From an uncultured Faecalibacterium sp. (GTDB lineage: Bacteria; Bacillota; Clostridia; Oscillospirales; Ruminococcaceae), in the NCBI GenBank assembly GCA_937915335.1, contig CALDLZ010000432.1, forward strand, positions 1 to 6,036: DNA of 6,036 nt, in the 5' to 3' direction. Below are positions 5,758 to 6,036 of the stretch, piece by piece; positions within the stretch are counted from its first letter, which is position 1; every line of letters begins with the position of its first letter. Under the pieces are notes generated by a model. It was not told the DNA's origin. It ran no database searches and saw only the letters and a program-made list of their open reading frames with translations. A program made the translations under genes and the position numbers.

Positions 5758-6036
5758 TGGTATCCCACTCCCCACACGGTCTTTAGCAGCGCCTCCGGCT
5801 CGGCCACGCCCGCCGCCCGGAACTTGGCCCGGATATTTTTGATGTGCTGGGTAATAGCCGTATCATCCGCCGTACCGTCGATGCCGAACACAGTCTCATA
5901 GATTTGCTCTTTGGTAAAGGTCTGCCCCGCGTGCAGGGCCAGATACTGACAGATGGCGTACTCTGAACGGGTCAGCGGCAGAGGTTTCTCTCCCACTGCC
6001 GCCTGCCGGGCGGACAGGTCAAAGCTGACCCCGCCG
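5739..6036 (-). CDS. OmpR/PhoB-type response regulator, DNA-binding domain (5' part outside window)
   Basis: The last 98 residues are visible. They form a winged-helix trans_reg_C effector domain: LPLTRSEYAICQYLALHAGQ is the LTxxEfxLLxxLxxxxG signature, FTKEQIYETVFG leads into the recognition-helix region with DDTAITQHIKNIRAKF, and TVWGVGYQW is the closing wing (usually TVRGxGYxL). The receiver domain with the phospho-accepting Asp lies outside the window. The GTG at 5996 is internal, since the frame stays open to the edge with matching domain sequence. The stop lies 19 bases inside the kinase gene, so the pair forms a regulator-kinase operon on the minus strand whose promoter is out of view. 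Its target genes cannot be read from this window. Confidence 0.93.
   Translation of the reverse strand, partial: GGVSFDLSARQAAVGEKPLPLTRSEYAICQYLALHAGQTFTKEQIYETVFGIDGTADDTAITQHIKNIRAKFRAAGVAEPEALLKTVWGVGYQWKNEN

Noticed and set aside
4999..5901. 300-codon plus-strand frame opposite the kinase and regulator
   Set aside because: It is a shadow frame. The minus strand there encodes clear HisKA and winged-helix domains.

Overview
The window looks like a piece of chromosome from a fairly GC-rich Firmicute, most likely an Oscillospiraceae/Ruminococcaceae gut anaerobe of the Faecalibacterium-Gemmiger-Subdoligranulum kind. This rests on the streptococcal/clostridial-type class II aldolase, consensus sigma-A promoters, strong AGGAGG-type ribosome binding sites and GC-rich codon use. 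The genus is an inference.

Layout from left to right: (1) Positions 1-2451, minus strand, hold a long partial gene that runs off the left edge. It encodes a membrane protein with a P1B-type ATPase-like architecture, but its phosphorylation loop and TGD motif are degenerate. (2) Positions 2491-3297, minus strand, hold an intact SpoU/TrmH-family 23S rRNA methyltransferase (rlmB-like). It lies 39 bases upstream of the ATPase-like gene and is probably co-transcribed with it. (3) Positions 3298-3860 are a 563-base divergent intergenic region. It carries a promoter facing each way and, between them, a dense cluster of DnaA-box-like 9-mers and palindromes. (4) Positions 3861-4724, plus strand, hold fba, class II fructose-1,6-bisphosphate aldolase, followed by a very strong terminator at 4768-4813. 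(5) Positions 4816-5757, minus strand, hold a sensor histidine kinase that stops right after its phospho-acceptor domain and has no ATP-binding domain. (6) Positions 5739-6036, minus strand, hold the C-terminal DNA-binding half of an OmpR/PhoB-type response regulator, overlapping the kinase start and running off the right edge.

The central genes are housekeeping (glycolysis, rRNA modification). The unusual content is three items: the apparent pseudo-P-type ATPase, the DnaA-box-like cluster in a region with no dnaA in sight, and the truncated kinase next to a normal-looking regulator. I see no CRISPR array, insertion sequence, tRNA or rRNA.
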